A stretch of 64,000 nt of DNA, from positions 1 to 64,000 of the forward strand of contig JACKDL010000020.1 of assembly GCA_020633555.1 (NCBI GenBank), given 5' to 3'. This document shows positions 53,982 through 62,781 of this stretch, in pieces (positions within the stretch are counted from its first letter, which is position 1; every line of letters begins with the position of its first letter). A program made the translations under genes and the position numbers. The DNA comes from Myxococcales bacterium. Its GTDB lineage: Bacteria > Myxococcota_A > Bradymonadia > UBA7976 > UBA1532. The notes under the pieces are model-generated. The model worked only from the letters and a program-made list of their open reading frames with translations. It was not told the DNA's origin and made no database searches.

Positions 53982-56555
53982 TCACTTCGGCGCGGCGGGC
54001 CCGCGGCGGACCCAGCCCGCGTGGTCCTGCCACACCTCGCCCCGGTCGGGTGCCGGATCCAGCCAGCCGAACACCCGGTGCAGGGGCTGGGCCACCCGGC
54101 GGTACACCGCCACCGACCGGAACTGCGCCTGGCTGGGCAGCCGCGCCGGATCCACCTCGCCCGCCAGCTCCTTGCTGCAGATGGGCCACACGTTCAGGTG
54201 CAGCCGCATGGGCAGGTGGGGCACCGGCGTGGGCCGGCCCGCCGGGCGGTGGTGAATCAGCCGGTCGTCCACGAACCAGCGGATCTCGTCGGTGTCCCAC
54301 TCCAGCGCGTAGGTGTGGAAGTCGTCGGCGGCGTCGAAGCCCAGGTCCACCAGCACCGGCGTGCCCCGGTAGCCGTAGTTGTACGTCGCCCCCGGCTCGC
54401 CGGGGTTGTAGTACACGTTCAGCATGATCTTCGTGGTGTCCCGCCCCAGGAACTCCAGGTCGATCTCCTGCCACGGGTCGAAGCGGTACAGGAACAGCGC
54501 GGTGATGATCCCGGGGCCGCGGGCCGGCTTCAGGGTGGCCTCGACCCGGCCGAAGTGCACTGCGTGGTCGGTCCAGCCACCCTTGGTGGCGATGGAGCCC
54601 GCCGAGTAGGCCTTCTCGCCCACGGCGTCGGCGGTGAGCGCCAGGGTCAGCCCCTGGGGGCCCGGTCGCACGTTGGCGGGCCGGAAGTGCGCGAGGTTGC
54701 AGTCGAAAGTGTCGCTCAGCGTGTCCCAGCGCGCGGGATCCACGGCGGTCAGGTCGTCGCGCCAGGCCAGCTCGAAGCGCCCCGCGCGGCGGGTCCACTG
54801 CGCAGCGGGCTGCCTGGGGGCGGCGTCGCAGTAGCCGTGGCCCCCCAGCAGGTCCAGGGCGGCGATCCACGGGTAGTCGTCGTGCTCCAGCGGCTGGCAG
54901 TCGGCCACCACCTGGGGCAGCCGGGTGCTGCGGGCCCAGCCCCACAGGCCGGCCAGCGCCAGCAGGGGCACGCCCCAGCGCAGCCAGGTGCGGGGATCCG
55001 CAAGGCGAGGGCGGCTCATCCACACCCCTTTCATGGCCCGCCACGCCACCGCGGCCGGGCGCCAACTCTGGCGGATACTGACGGTGGGCACCAGGGCGGC
55101 GCCCAGCCGGGGGGCGGCCAGGGCCGCGTGGGCGGTGCGCGCCACCTTGAACCACAGCCGGCGGCCCGAGATCAGGTCCACCAGGCCGATCAGCACCCCG
55201 CTCAGGTCCAGATAGAAAGCCACGGGGTACGTCAGCACCACCGTCGCCAGCGTGCTCCAGGTGAGCTGCCCGAAGCCGGCCAGCCCCAACAGGATCAGCC
55301 CGAGCGGCGTGAGCAGCCCGGCCAGGCCCAGGGCGAGCTGCCAGTCGGGCAGCGGCAGGCTGAGCCGCGCGGGATCAGTCAGCACCAGGGCCAGCACCGC
55401 GTTGGCCGCCAGCACCGCGGCGGGCCAGAGCCAGGCCGTGAGCACCACGATGTCCGAGGCGAAAGCGCGCTTCTTCTTCGAGCGCTGGGTGCGGGCCGCC
55501 CAGGCGCCCAGGCCCAGGGCCACCAGCCCGCTGCCCACCAGCCCCGTGGGGCCCAGGTGCGGGGCCACCAGCAGGCCCAACCCCAGGTGCAGCAGGAACA
55601 CCACCGCCGCCATGCCGTAGTGCAGCCCGTGCCACGCGATCTGCACGCGGGCCCGCCAGGGCAGGGGGGCCCGCCACAGGGCGCGGGCCTGCCGCAGGAA
55701 GGCCTCGGTGTGGCCGTTGGCCCAGCGCCGGCGGCGGGCGAAGAAGCTGCGCAGATCGGGTGACACGTCCTCGTCGGAGCCGCCCAGCGGATCGGCGATG
55801 ATGTGCACCCCCTGCACCCGCAGGCGGTAGCTCAGATCCGTGTCCTCGGTCAGGCAGTCCCGCAGCGGGTTGGCCTGCAGCAGGGGCGTCTCGAGCACCA
55901 GGGTGGTGCCCGTGAGGAACACCGGCAGCCCCAGCCGGGTGAAGGCGGCGTTGTACAGCTCGCAGCCGATGTGCTGGTGCAGGCTGTCCCACAGGCCGAA
56001 CAGCCCCGTGGCTTCGAGCGGGAAGCGGGCACCCTGGATGGCCCGGGCCCCGCCTGCCCGCAGGCGGCTCACCGCGGAGCGCAGCCACTCCCCGTGGGCC
56101 TGATGGTCGCAGTCCAGGATGGCCGTGTAGGGCGTCGCCACCCGGGGCAGCATCCAGTTGACCTTGCTGTGCTTCGGATCGCTGCCCGTGTAGGCGACGC
56201 ACACGCGGCGGTTGGGGGTGGCCAGCAGCTCCACCAGCGGGCCGTGGTCCAGGTCGGCCTGGGGGAAGGCGGCGCGCAGGAAGGGCACCGATGTGTCGGC
56301 GGCGTCGTTGATGAGCAGCACCGCGTGCACCGGCCCGGCGTGGTCCTGGTTCAGCAGTGACGTGAGCACCCGCAGGGCGCCGTCGCCCTCGTTGCGGGCG
56401 GGGATCAGCACCGTGACCCCGTCCTCGGGGCGGTCGCCCACGGGCGTGGGCCGGCGCCGAAGCAGGAAGGCCAGCGCCAGCAGCCAGTGCCCGGCGGCGT
56501 AGGCGGTGAGCAGGGCGATCAGCCCCCCGCAGGCGCTCGCAAGGGCCGCGCTCAT
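53982..56555 (-). CDS. GT2 glycosyltransferase fused to GH16 glycan hydrolase/transglycosylase
   Basis: An 857-residue membrane protein. One helix near 10-32 is followed by a family-2 glycosyltransferase domain (about 45-290): VLIPARNE, DCD (148-150), TEDTD (236-240) and RRRRW (274-278), the Q/R-x-x-RW motif of processive synthases. Helices at about 312-460 and 527-542 follow. Residues about 590-830 are a GH16 jelly-roll domain with catalytic EIDLE (697-701). The enzyme could build a polysaccharide and cut or rejoin it on the outside (inference; the topology fits). GH16 members act on beta-1,3/1,4-glucans or galactans. The ATG at 56555 is preceded by a short direct repeat. Confidence 0.87.
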   Translation of the reverse strand: MSAALASACGGLIALLTAYAAGHWLLALAFLLRRRPTPVGDRPEDGVTVLIPARNEGDGALRVLTSLLNQDHAGPVHAVLLINDAADTSVPFLRAAFPQADLDHGPLVELLATPNRRVCVAYTGSDPKHSKVNWMLPRVATPYTAILDCDHQAHGEWLRSAVSRLRAGGARAIQGARFPLEATGLFGLWDSLHQHIGCELYNAAFTRLGLPVFLTGTTLVLETPLLQANPLRDCLTEDTDLSYRLRVQGVHIIADPLGGSDEDVSPDLRSFFARRRRWANGHTEAFLRQARALWRAPLPWRARVQIAWHGLHYGMAAVVFLLHLGLGLLVAPHLGPTGLVGSGLVALGLGAWAARTQRSKKKRAFASDIVVLTAWLWPAAVLAANAVLALVLTDPARLSLPLPDWQLALGLAGLLTPLGLILLGLAGFGQLTWSTLATVVLTYPVAFYLDLSGVLIGLVDLISGRRLWFKVARTAHAALAAPRLGAALVPTVSIRQSWRPAAVAWRAMKGVWMSRPRLADPRTWLRWGVPLLALAGLWGWARSTRLPQVVADCQPLEHDDYPWIAALDLLGGHGYCDAAPRQPAAQWTRRAGRFELAWRDDLTAVDPARWDTLSDTFDCNLAHFRPANVRPGPQGLTLALTADAVGEKAYSAGSIATKGGWTDHAVHFGRVEATLKPARGPGIITALFLYRFDPWQEIDLEFLGRDTTKIMLNVYYNPGEPGATYNYGYRGTPVLVDLGFDAADDFHTYALEWDTDEIRWFVDDRLIHHRPAGRPTPVPHLPMRLHLNVWPICSKELAGEVDPARLPSQAQFRSVAVYRRVAQPLHRVFGWLDPAPDRGEVWQDHAGWVRRGPAAPK

Positions 56556-56558
56556 CGA

Positions 56559-56597
56559 GACGGTGCGCCTGGGGACGGTGCGCCTGGGGACGGTGCT
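56559..56597 (-). repeat. 15-base direct repeat in the GT2-GH16 leader
   Basis: GACGGTGCGCCTGGG occurs twice head to tail (56559-56588) with a partial third copy to 56597, starting 4 bases before the ATG of the GT2-GH16 gene. Each copy carries an AGG on the coding strand that could act as a ribosome-binding site, so copy number may tune translation. Confidence 0.6.
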
Positions 56598-56693
56598 CTT
56601 CGGGGCGCTGCGCAGGGCATGGCGGGCGCATCCTGCCCCCGCGCCGCCGCCGCGCCAAGGGTCACGCGGCCGCCGCGGCCGGGCGGGCCCGCG

Positions 56694-57485
56694 CTAGGCG
56701 GCCGCCGCCCGGCAGACGAAGACCTCGCCGGGGGCGGGGCCGAAGCCCATGCGCTGGTACCAGGCGTGGGCCGGGTTGTCGCGATCGGCCACGATCACCT
56801 GGTGGCCGAAGGCCGCGGTGGCCTCGCCGTGGGCGCGCACGGCGCTGAACATCAGCCGCCCCAGCCCCCGCCCACGGTGGCCGGGGTGCACGTCCACGTC
56901 CTGGTAGCGCGCCACTCCGTCGTGCCAGAACAGCCCCATGCAGCCGACCACGGCGCCGCCCTCCACCAGCAGCCACCAGTCACCGCCCACCGTCTGCTGG
57001 GTGGCCCAGGCGTTGGCCAGCCGGCGCAGCACCAGGTCCAGCGGCAGGGCGGCGCCCTGCCGGAGCCGGAAGTCCACCAGCGCCCGCCACTCCGCCGGGG
57101 TGCGGGCCGGGCGCAGCTGGATCCCCTTGGGCAGGGTGGGCGCGCGGGTGGCCGCGTTCGGCGCCACCAGGGGCGCCTCGACGACCACGTGGTAGCCCCG
57201 CGCCGCCAGCGCGGCCGCCAGCTCTGCCGACACCGCCTCGGCCTGCCAGTAGAAGGCGGGCGTCGCTTGCGGCGGGCTGGGGAACACCTCGCGGTGCTGC
57301 GCCTCCCAGGTGGGCAGGGCCGCGGGGGTGGGCGGCGCGGGCAGCACCAGGCAGTTCCCCCACGGATAGGTGGGGTTGCTGACGGTGCGGATCGCGCCGA
57401 TGGGACCCAGATCCTCAAAGACCCGCGCGGGGGCCTCGACCCAGGTCTCGGTCCGGGCCGAGGGCCACAACGCTTCAGGGGTCAT
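56694..57485 (-). CDS. GNAT-family acetyltransferase, copy 1
   Basis: 263 residues. The C-terminal half is a GNAT domain: ARYQDVDVHPGHRGRGLG provides the acetyl-CoA loop (R-G-x-G-L-G at the R-x-x-G-x-G/A site), and DNPAHAWYQRMGF the last signature. The N-terminal 110 residues (ALWPSARTETWVEAPARVF, YPWGNCLVL) form a separate domain. It is a tandem paralogue of the next gene, with which long stretches are identical. Acceptor unknown. Confidence 0.85.
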   Translation of the reverse strand: MTPEALWPSARTETWVEAPARVFEDLGPIGAIRTVSNPTYPWGNCLVLPAPPTPAALPTWEAQHREVFPSPPQATPAFYWQAEAVSAELAAALAARGYHVVVEAPLVAPNAATRAPTLPKGIQLRPARTPAEWRALVDFRLRQGAALPLDLVLRRLANAWATQQTVGGDWWLLVEGGAVVGCMGLFWHDGVARYQDVDVHPGHRGRGLGRLMFSAVRAHGEATAAFGHQVIVADRDNPAHAWYQRMGFGPAPGEVFVCRAAAA

Positions 57486-57507
57486 TCGGGGGGCTCCTGG
57501 GGGTGGC

Positions 57508-57616
57508 TCAACGGGCCTGGCCGTTCTCGATGAGCAGCGGGCTCAGGCCGGTGAGGGAGGCGCGGATGCTCGTCGTTGAGCTGCTCGATGTCCAGCGTGT
57601 CGCGGTGCGCGTGGCT
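57508..57616 (-). pseudogene. Duplicated 3' fragment of the 58522 gene
   Basis: The minus strand reads TLDIEQLNDE, then after a one-base shift IRASLTGLSPLLIENGQAR and a stop, matching the end of the 58522-58986 product (YTLAIKKLKDEDLRAF, LIIENGQAR). It lies between the GNAT copies just as the real gene lies upstream of copy 2, so it marks the unit of the tandem duplication. Too short to be functional. Confidence 0.75.
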
Positions 57617-57647
57617 TCCCGACGCTGCCCGGCCGGGGGCGGCGCGC

Positions 57648-58439
57648 TCACTTCGGGCCCTCGCGGTAGGCGAACACCTCGCCCGGCGCGGGCTGGAAGC
57701 CCATGCGCTGGTACCAGCCGTGGGCCAGGCTCCCGCGATCGGCGACGATCACCTGCCGCTGGAACGCGCCGGTGGCCTCGCCGTGGGCCCGGACGCTGTG
57801 GAACAGCAGCCGCCCCAGGCCGCGGCCGCGGTGGTCGGGGTGGGTGTCCACGTCCTGGTAGCGGGCGACGCCGTCGCGCCAGAAAAGCCCCATGGAGCCG
57901 AGCACTTCACCGGCCTTCACCAGGATCCACCAGTCGCCGTCTACCGCCTGCTGGGTGGCCCAGGCCCCCGCCAACCGGCGCAGCAGGAAGTCCAGCGGCA
58001 GCGCGGCGCCCAGCATGAGCCGGAAGTCCACCAGCGCCCGCCAGTCCTGCGCGGATCGGGCCGGGCGCACGTCGACGCCCTCGGGCAAGGTCGGCGCGGC
58101 GGTGCCGGCGTTCGGCGCCAGCAGCGGGGCTTCGACGGCCACGTGGTAGCCGCGGGCCACCAGCGCCGCGGCCAGCGCGGGCGACACCCCCTCGGCCTGC
58201 CAGTACAGGGCGGGCACGGCGCCCGCCGCGTGCGGGAACAGAGCGCGATGCCGGGCCTCCCACTCGGGCAGGGCCTCGGGCTCGGGCGGGCGGGGCAGCA
58301 CCAGGCAGTTCCCCCAGCGGTAGGTGGGGTTGCTCACCGTGCGGATGGCGCCCAGGAGGCCGTGGTCCTCGAACACGCGGGTCGGCGCCTCGACCCAGGT
58401 CTCGGTCTGGGCCGAGGGCCACAACGCTGCGGGTTTCAT
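57648..58439 (-). CDS. GNAT-family acetyltransferase, copy 2
   Basis: 263 residues, the same length as copy 1 and colinear with it throughout (ALWPSAQTETWVEAPTRVF, AIRTVSNPTYRWGNCLVL). The acetyl-CoA loop reads VDTHPDHRGRGLGRLLF and the end GSLAHGWYQRMGFQPAPGE. Both copies keep the key GNAT residues, so both are probably active. It is preceded on the same strand by the PH-like gene, 82 bases away. Confidence 0.85.
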   Translation of the reverse strand: MKPAALWPSAQTETWVEAPTRVFEDHGLLGAIRTVSNPTYRWGNCLVLPRPPEPEALPEWEARHRALFPHAAGAVPALYWQAEGVSPALAAALVARGYHVAVEAPLLAPNAGTAAPTLPEGVDVRPARSAQDWRALVDFRLMLGAALPLDFLLRRLAGAWATQQAVDGDWWILVKAGEVLGSMGLFWRDGVARYQDVDTHPDHRGRGLGRLLFHSVRAHGEATGAFQRQVIVADRGSLAHGWYQRMGFQPAPGEVFAYREGPK

Positions 58440-58521
58440 GGGGGCTCCAGGGGTCGGGATCGGGAGGCGGGCACAGGAGGCGGGGCCGGGCGCCGCCCGA
58501 ATGGGGCGCCCGGGGGGCGGC

Positions 58522-58986
58522 TCAGCGGGCCTGGCCGTTCTCGATGATGAGCTGGCTCATGTGGGTCAGGAAGGCGCGCAGGTCCTCGTCCTTCAGCTTC
58601 TTGATGGCCAGCGTGTAGCGCTGGGTGTGGCTCTCGATGTGGCACACCCGGGTGTGCACGAAGCACATGCGGGTCTCCTTGCCCGAGCCGGCCTCGACGA
58701 TGGAGCGGCTCGAGATGGTGTGGTAGCCGATCACCTTGGTGCAGCCGCACCAGACCGCCTGCGACTCCAGCAGCAGCACCCGCATGTTGGTCAGCACCAG
58801 GAACACGCGGATGTGCCCACCGGTGAGCTTGGCCATGAAGGCCTGGAAGGTGGCGATCAGCTTCTGGATGGGCAGCGAGCCCAGGAAGTAGCCGTCGGCC
58901 TGGAGGCAGTAGAGCACCTCCTCGCCCTGCATGAGATCGACGTTGGCGAGCGCCTCTTGGGCCTTGGGGGTCAGTTCACCGGCCAT
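58522..58986 (-). CDS. Cytosolic PH-like domain protein
   Basis: 154 residues, no signal peptide. After a helical start (LTPKAQEALANVDL) comes a seven-strand pattern: EEVLYCLQADGYF, HIRVFLVLTNMRVLLLES, YHTISSRSIVEAG, MCFVHTRVCHIES, RYTLAIK, then a closing helix DEDLRAFLTHMSQLI. The phrase LVLTNMRVLLLES is typical of bacterial PH-like domains (TNxRLL). The start at 58986 has GGAGGGG upstream. It overlaps the end of the upstream gene by 11 bases. Function unknown. Confidence 0.7.
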   Translation of the reverse strand: MAGELTPKAQEALANVDLMQGEEVLYCLQADGYFLGSLPIQKLIATFQAFMAKLTGGHIRVFLVLTNMRVLLLESQAVWCGCTKVIGYHTISSRSIVEAGSGKETRMCFVHTRVCHIESHTQRYTLAIKKLKDEDLRAFLTHMSQLIIENGQAR

Positions 58987-59515
58987 TGGAAATCCCCTCC
59001 GGAGTGGCTGGTTGGTTCAACGGGGGCTGCTGGATCGGCGCGCGCCGCATCCCCAGCCCGTCCACATGGATGACCTCGCCCTTGGCGCGGTCGACAAAGA
59101 TGATCTGTTGCCCGGCGGCCTCGTGCTCAGCCCGCAGCCGGGCGATCAGGGCGGCCTGCTCGGCCCCGCGGAGCTGCGCTCGCCGCAGCACCTCGCGGGC
59201 CACCACCCGGAAGCACGGATCGCCGGTGAACGGGCGCACCCGCTCGGGGTCGAAGCGCCCGGCGGCGATCTGCCGCTGGAAGCGCAGGGTGCTCTTGAGC
59301 TTGTAGGGCCAGCGCTGCCAGATGGTGAGCGCGAAGGCCCAGAGCTTCAGGGTGACCAGGGCCGCGGGTCCCCAGGCCCACCAGGCGTGGGGCCAGGCCA
59401 CCGCCAGCGCGGCCGTGCCGGCGGCGGGCAGCCCGAACATGAGGAAGGCGTAGCGCTGGTAGCTGAGCCAGAGCCGGGCCGTCTCGAACACACCGAACGT
59501 GGGCCCGCTGGCCAC
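58976..59515 (-). CDS. Two-helix membrane protein coupled to PH-like gene
   Basis: About 179 residues. I choose the GTG at 59515 (MASGPTFGVFETARLWLSYQ), since AGGAGG lies 6 bases before it; the GTG at 59530 would place that site inside the gene. Two hydrophobic segments lie at about 22-42 and 46-62, followed by a basic cytosolic part (WPYKLKSTLRFQRQIAAG, GDPCFRVVAREVLRRAQLRG). Its 3' end overlaps the next gene, suggesting a joint function at the membrane. Family not recognised. Confidence 0.62.
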   Translation of the reverse strand: MASGPTFGVFETARLWLSYQRYAFLMFGLPAAGTAALAVAWPHAWWAWGPAALVTLKLWAFALTIWQRWPYKLKSTLRFQRQIAAGRFDPERVRPFTGDPCFRVVAREVLRRAQLRGAEQAALIARLRAEHEAAGQQIIFVDRAKGEVIHVDGLGMRRAPIQQPPLNQPATPEGISNGR

Positions 59516-59616
59516 AGACACCCTCCTCACCCCCGCCGCCTGGATACGCCCTTGCCAGGGGGGGGCACAAGGCCTGATGCCATATGCAAGCCTTGCGATG
59601 AGTCGGGGGGGGCCGC

Positions 59617-60192
59617 TCAGCCGTCGCCGAGCATCTCCAGATCGTCGTAGATGTCGTCCAGGCTCAGGGTCACATCCAGGGCGGTCAGCGCGATGGCGCC
59701 GTCGGTGTGGTGGCTCATCTGCCAGCCCTGGGCGTTGCGCTGCCGGTGCTCCACCAGGCGCTCCTCGGTGGCCACCAGCAGGTAGTGCTGCAGGCTGGGC
59801 AGGCGCCGGTAGTGCTCGAACTTCACGCCGCGGTCGTGCCCCTCTGTGCTGGGCGACAGCACCTCGACGATGACCGTCGGGTTGATCAGCCCGTGGGGAT
59901 CGTCCTCGGCGTAATGGTAGCGGTCGCAGACGACGGCGACGTCGGCGTAGAAGCTGGCGCCGGTGCCGGGGATGCGGATGCGCTGATCGCCGCTGGTGGG
60001 CCGGCAGGGCTTGCCGCGGAGCGCGGCCTTCAGCGCGGCGCCGACGTTGAGCCCAATCGCCGCGTGGCGGCTCGTGCCGCCCGTCATCGCGTAGATCTCG
60101 CCGTGGATGTACTCGTGGCGGACGTCCGCCGTGGCCTCGTGGGCCAGGTACTCGGCGTAGGTCATCGGCGGCTTCTCAGCGGCCTGACCCAT
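59617..60192 (-). CDS. Uma2-family (DUF820) putative restriction-like nuclease
   Basis: 191 residues starting at ATG 60192 with GGAGG upstream. The start MTYAEYLAHEATADVRHEYIHGEIYAM, spread over residues 10-36, then SRHAAIGLNV, FYADVAVVCD and VIVEVLSPSTEGHDRGVKF, is the Uma2 layout, with the PD-(D/E)xK-type active-site residues in ADVAV, EVLS and the following Lys. The family is large in cyanobacteria and Myxococcota; its biological target is not established. Confidence 0.88.
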   Translation of the reverse strand: MGQAAEKPPMTYAEYLAHEATADVRHEYIHGEIYAMTGGTSRHAAIGLNVGAALKAALRGKPCRPTSGDQRIRIPGTGASFYADVAVVCDRYHYAEDDPHGLINPTVIVEVLSPSTEGHDRGVKFEHYRRLPSLQHYLLVATEERLVEHRQRNAQGWQMSHHTDGAIALTALDVTLSLDDIYDDLEMLGDG

Positions 60193-60267
60193 CGGCGCCT
60201 CCAGCAGGCTTGTTTGACGCACACACGATAGCACAGCGCGCTCGGCCCGGGCGCGCCGCAGGGGCAG

Positions 60268-62730
60268 CTACTCCGCCGCCGACGCAGGGGCCTCGGCCGG
60301 CTGGGCGGCCGCTCCGCCGTCGCCCTTCGCCGCCCCTTCGGCCTTCTTCTTCGCCTCTTCCTCGGCCTTCTTCTTCGCCTTCTCTGCGCGGTCCTTGGCC
60401 ACCTTCATCGGGCTGGGCCGCTTGCTGCGCTTGTAGAGCTGGAACTGGCCCTCCTTGGGCTCGGAGGGCCACACGTTGTTGGTGCGATCGGCGTCGGCGA
60501 TCTCGTGGAAGGGGTCCAGCTCCACGGCCACGACGGGGCGCTCGGTGATCAACAACTGGCTGAAGCTGCGGTCGTCGCGGGTCCACACCTCGGCGGGCAG
60601 CCGGCGCACCTCGCTCTCACCGCCCTCGTAGGTGAGCTTCAGGATCACCGGCATCACCACCTGCCCGGCGTTCACCAGGTCCAGCACCTGCACGTGGGCC
60701 TTGGTCTTCAGCAGGTCCTTCTCCCAGGGCTCCAGGTCCTTCAGCAGCTTCTCGTAGGCCTCGGTGTCCTCGGGGGTCACGTCCAGCGGGTCGAAGCCGT
60801 TGTAGAAGTCCTTCAGGTGCTCGAAGCGGTCCACCCGGGTCTTCATGCCCTGGTTGCGCTGCCAGGTCAGGCTCTGGGCCCGGCGCTCATCGCGCTCCTT
60901 CTTTTCGATGGCCTTGTCCACCGCCGGATCCCGGGTCTCCAGGCGGTACACCCGCAGCCGCTCGATGCCCTGATCCACGTGGTCGGTGGTGTAGAACCAG
61001 CCCCGCCAGAACCAGTCCAGATCCACCCCGCTGGCATCCTCGAGGGTGCGGAACAGATCGGCGGGCGTGGGGCGGCGGAAGGCCCAGCGCTGGGCGTAGG
61101 TCTTGAACGCCATGTCGAACAGCGTCCGCCCCAGCACGGTCTCGCGCAGGATGTTCAGGGCCGTGGCGGGCTTGGCGTAGGCGTTGTTGCCGAACTGCAG
61201 CAGCGACTCGGAGTTGGTCATGATCGGCACCGAGTCGGGGTCGGTCATGTAGGGCACGATGGCGTCGGGGTAGCCCCGCCACGAGGGGTAGTCGGGCTCC
61301 CACTCCTGCTCGGTGATGAACTGCAGGAAGGTGTTCAGGCCCTCGTCCAGCCAGGTCCACTGGCGCTCGTCGCTGTTGATGATCATGGGGAACCAGTTGT
61401 GGCCCACCTCGTGGATCACCACCGAGATCAGGCCGTACTTCGAGCGGTTCCAGGGCTTCCCCTCGCCGTAGACGTCGTAGTAGGTGCCGTCGTCCTCGGC
61501 CCGGGGGCCGTTGAAGGTCACCATGGGGTACTCCATGCCGCCCACGGGCCCGTTGATGGACCAGCACACCGGCCACGGGTAGTCCACGGTCATGCGGCTG
61601 TAGACCTCGAGGGTGTGGGCCACCGCGTGGCTGGAGTACGGGGTCCACAGGGGCGCGGCCTCGGCGGGGTAGGCGCTCATGGCCATCACCGTGCGCCCGC
61701 CGATCTTCACCGCCAGGGCGTCCCACCAGAAGGTGCGGCTGCTGGCCCAGGCGAAGTCGCGCACGTTCTCGGCGCTGAACTTCCAGGTGCGCATGCCTTT
61801 GGGGCGGGCCGCGGGCTTCGCCTCGCGGGCGGCCTTGGCCTCGTCGCCGGTGACGATGAGCACGGGCTTGTCGAAGGCCTTGCGGGCCTGCTCCAGGCGC
61901 TCGCGCTGGGCGGCCGTGAGCACGTCGCGGGGGTTCTTCAGGGTGCCCGTGGCCGCCAGCACGTGATCGGCCGGCACGGTGAGCTCCACGTCGAAGTCCC
62001 CGAACTCCAAGGCGAACTCGCCGCGGCCCAGGAAGGCCTTGTTCTGCCAGCCCGTGTCGGGGCCGTAGACGGCCATGCGCGGGTACCACTGGGCGATGGT
62101 GAAGATCTCGGCGCCGTCGGCCAGCGCCTCGTAGCCGCCCCGGCCGCCGATGATCTCGGCGTCCACGATGGGGAAGCGGTACTCGACGCTGAAGCGGAAG
62201 CGCTCGCCGGAGCGGATGGGCTGGGGCACCTCCACCCGCATCATGGTGTCCACCACGGTGTGGGGCAGCGTGCGGCCGCGGCGGTCCTTCACCGCCTGGA
62301 TGGTGTAGCCGCCGTCGAACTGCTGCAGCGCGAACTCCCGCCGGAACCAGCGGTAGCTGTACTTGCCGAAGTCGCTGGGGGCGCGCTCCACCGAGCGGCT
62401 GGCGCTGCCCTTGCGGAAGCGGTTCTGGTCGAGCTGCACCCACAGGTAGTCCAGCGCGTGCGGGCTGTTGTTGTGGTAGGTGATGTGGGCGGTGCCGCTG
62501 AGCACCCGGGCCGCCTCGTCCAGCCGCGCCTCGATGCGGTAGTCCACCCGCTGCTGCCAGTAGTCGGGCCCCGGGGCGCCGGTGGCCAGGTGCACGCCGT
62601 CGGGCGTGGGCAGCTCGGGGTCGAGCTGGGCGAACTTGGCCGAGGCCTGGTTGCCCGACGGGCCCCGCGCCAAGGCGGGCGCGGCGGGCAGGGCGAGCAG
62701 CAGCAGCAGGGCAGGGGCGAGGGATCGCAA
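60268..62730 (-). CDS. Secreted M1-family metallopeptidase
   Basis: 820 residues with a signal peptide (MRSLAPALLLLLALPAAPALA). The N-terminal saddle domain (YRIEARLDEAARVLSGTAHI) is followed by the substrate motif GPVGGMEYPMV (in place of GAMEN) and the zinc site H440-E-V-G-H444 with Glu463 (HEVGHNW, 18 residues, E). SYWDAL-type and thermolysin-like folds follow. The last 60 residues are a Lys/Ala/Glu helix (AEKAKKKAEEEAKKKAEG) and an Ala/Pro end, unusual for M1 enzymes. It probably trims peptides in the periplasm or outside. Confidence 0.9.
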   Translation of the reverse strand: MRSLAPALLLLLALPAAPALARGPSGNQASAKFAQLDPELPTPDGVHLATGAPGPDYWQQRVDYRIEARLDEAARVLSGTAHITYHNNSPHALDYLWVQLDQNRFRKGSASRSVERAPSDFGKYSYRWFRREFALQQFDGGYTIQAVKDRRGRTLPHTVVDTMMRVEVPQPIRSGERFRFSVEYRFPIVDAEIIGGRGGYEALADGAEIFTIAQWYPRMAVYGPDTGWQNKAFLGRGEFALEFGDFDVELTVPADHVLAATGTLKNPRDVLTAAQRERLEQARKAFDKPVLIVTGDEAKAAREAKPAARPKGMRTWKFSAENVRDFAWASSRTFWWDALAVKIGGRTVMAMSAYPAEAAPLWTPYSSHAVAHTLEVYSRMTVDYPWPVCWSINGPVGGMEYPMVTFNGPRAEDDGTYYDVYGEGKPWNRSKYGLISVVIHEVGHNWFPMIINSDERQWTWLDEGLNTFLQFITEQEWEPDYPSWRGYPDAIVPYMTDPDSVPIMTNSESLLQFGNNAYAKPATALNILRETVLGRTLFDMAFKTYAQRWAFRRPTPADLFRTLEDASGVDLDWFWRGWFYTTDHVDQGIERLRVYRLETRDPAVDKAIEKKERDERRAQSLTWQRNQGMKTRVDRFEHLKDFYNGFDPLDVTPEDTEAYEKLLKDLEPWEKDLLKTKAHVQVLDLVNAGQVVMPVILKLTYEGGESEVRRLPAEVWTRDDRSFSQLLITERPVVAVELDPFHEIADADRTNNVWPSEPKEGQFQLYKRSKRPSPMKVAKDRAEKAKKKAEEEAKKKAEGAAKGDGGAAAQPAEAPASAAE

Positions 62731-62781
62731 GGCAGGCTCCGAGGGGCGGCTCGGTGAGGGACGCGCGAGCGTCGGTCCAGG

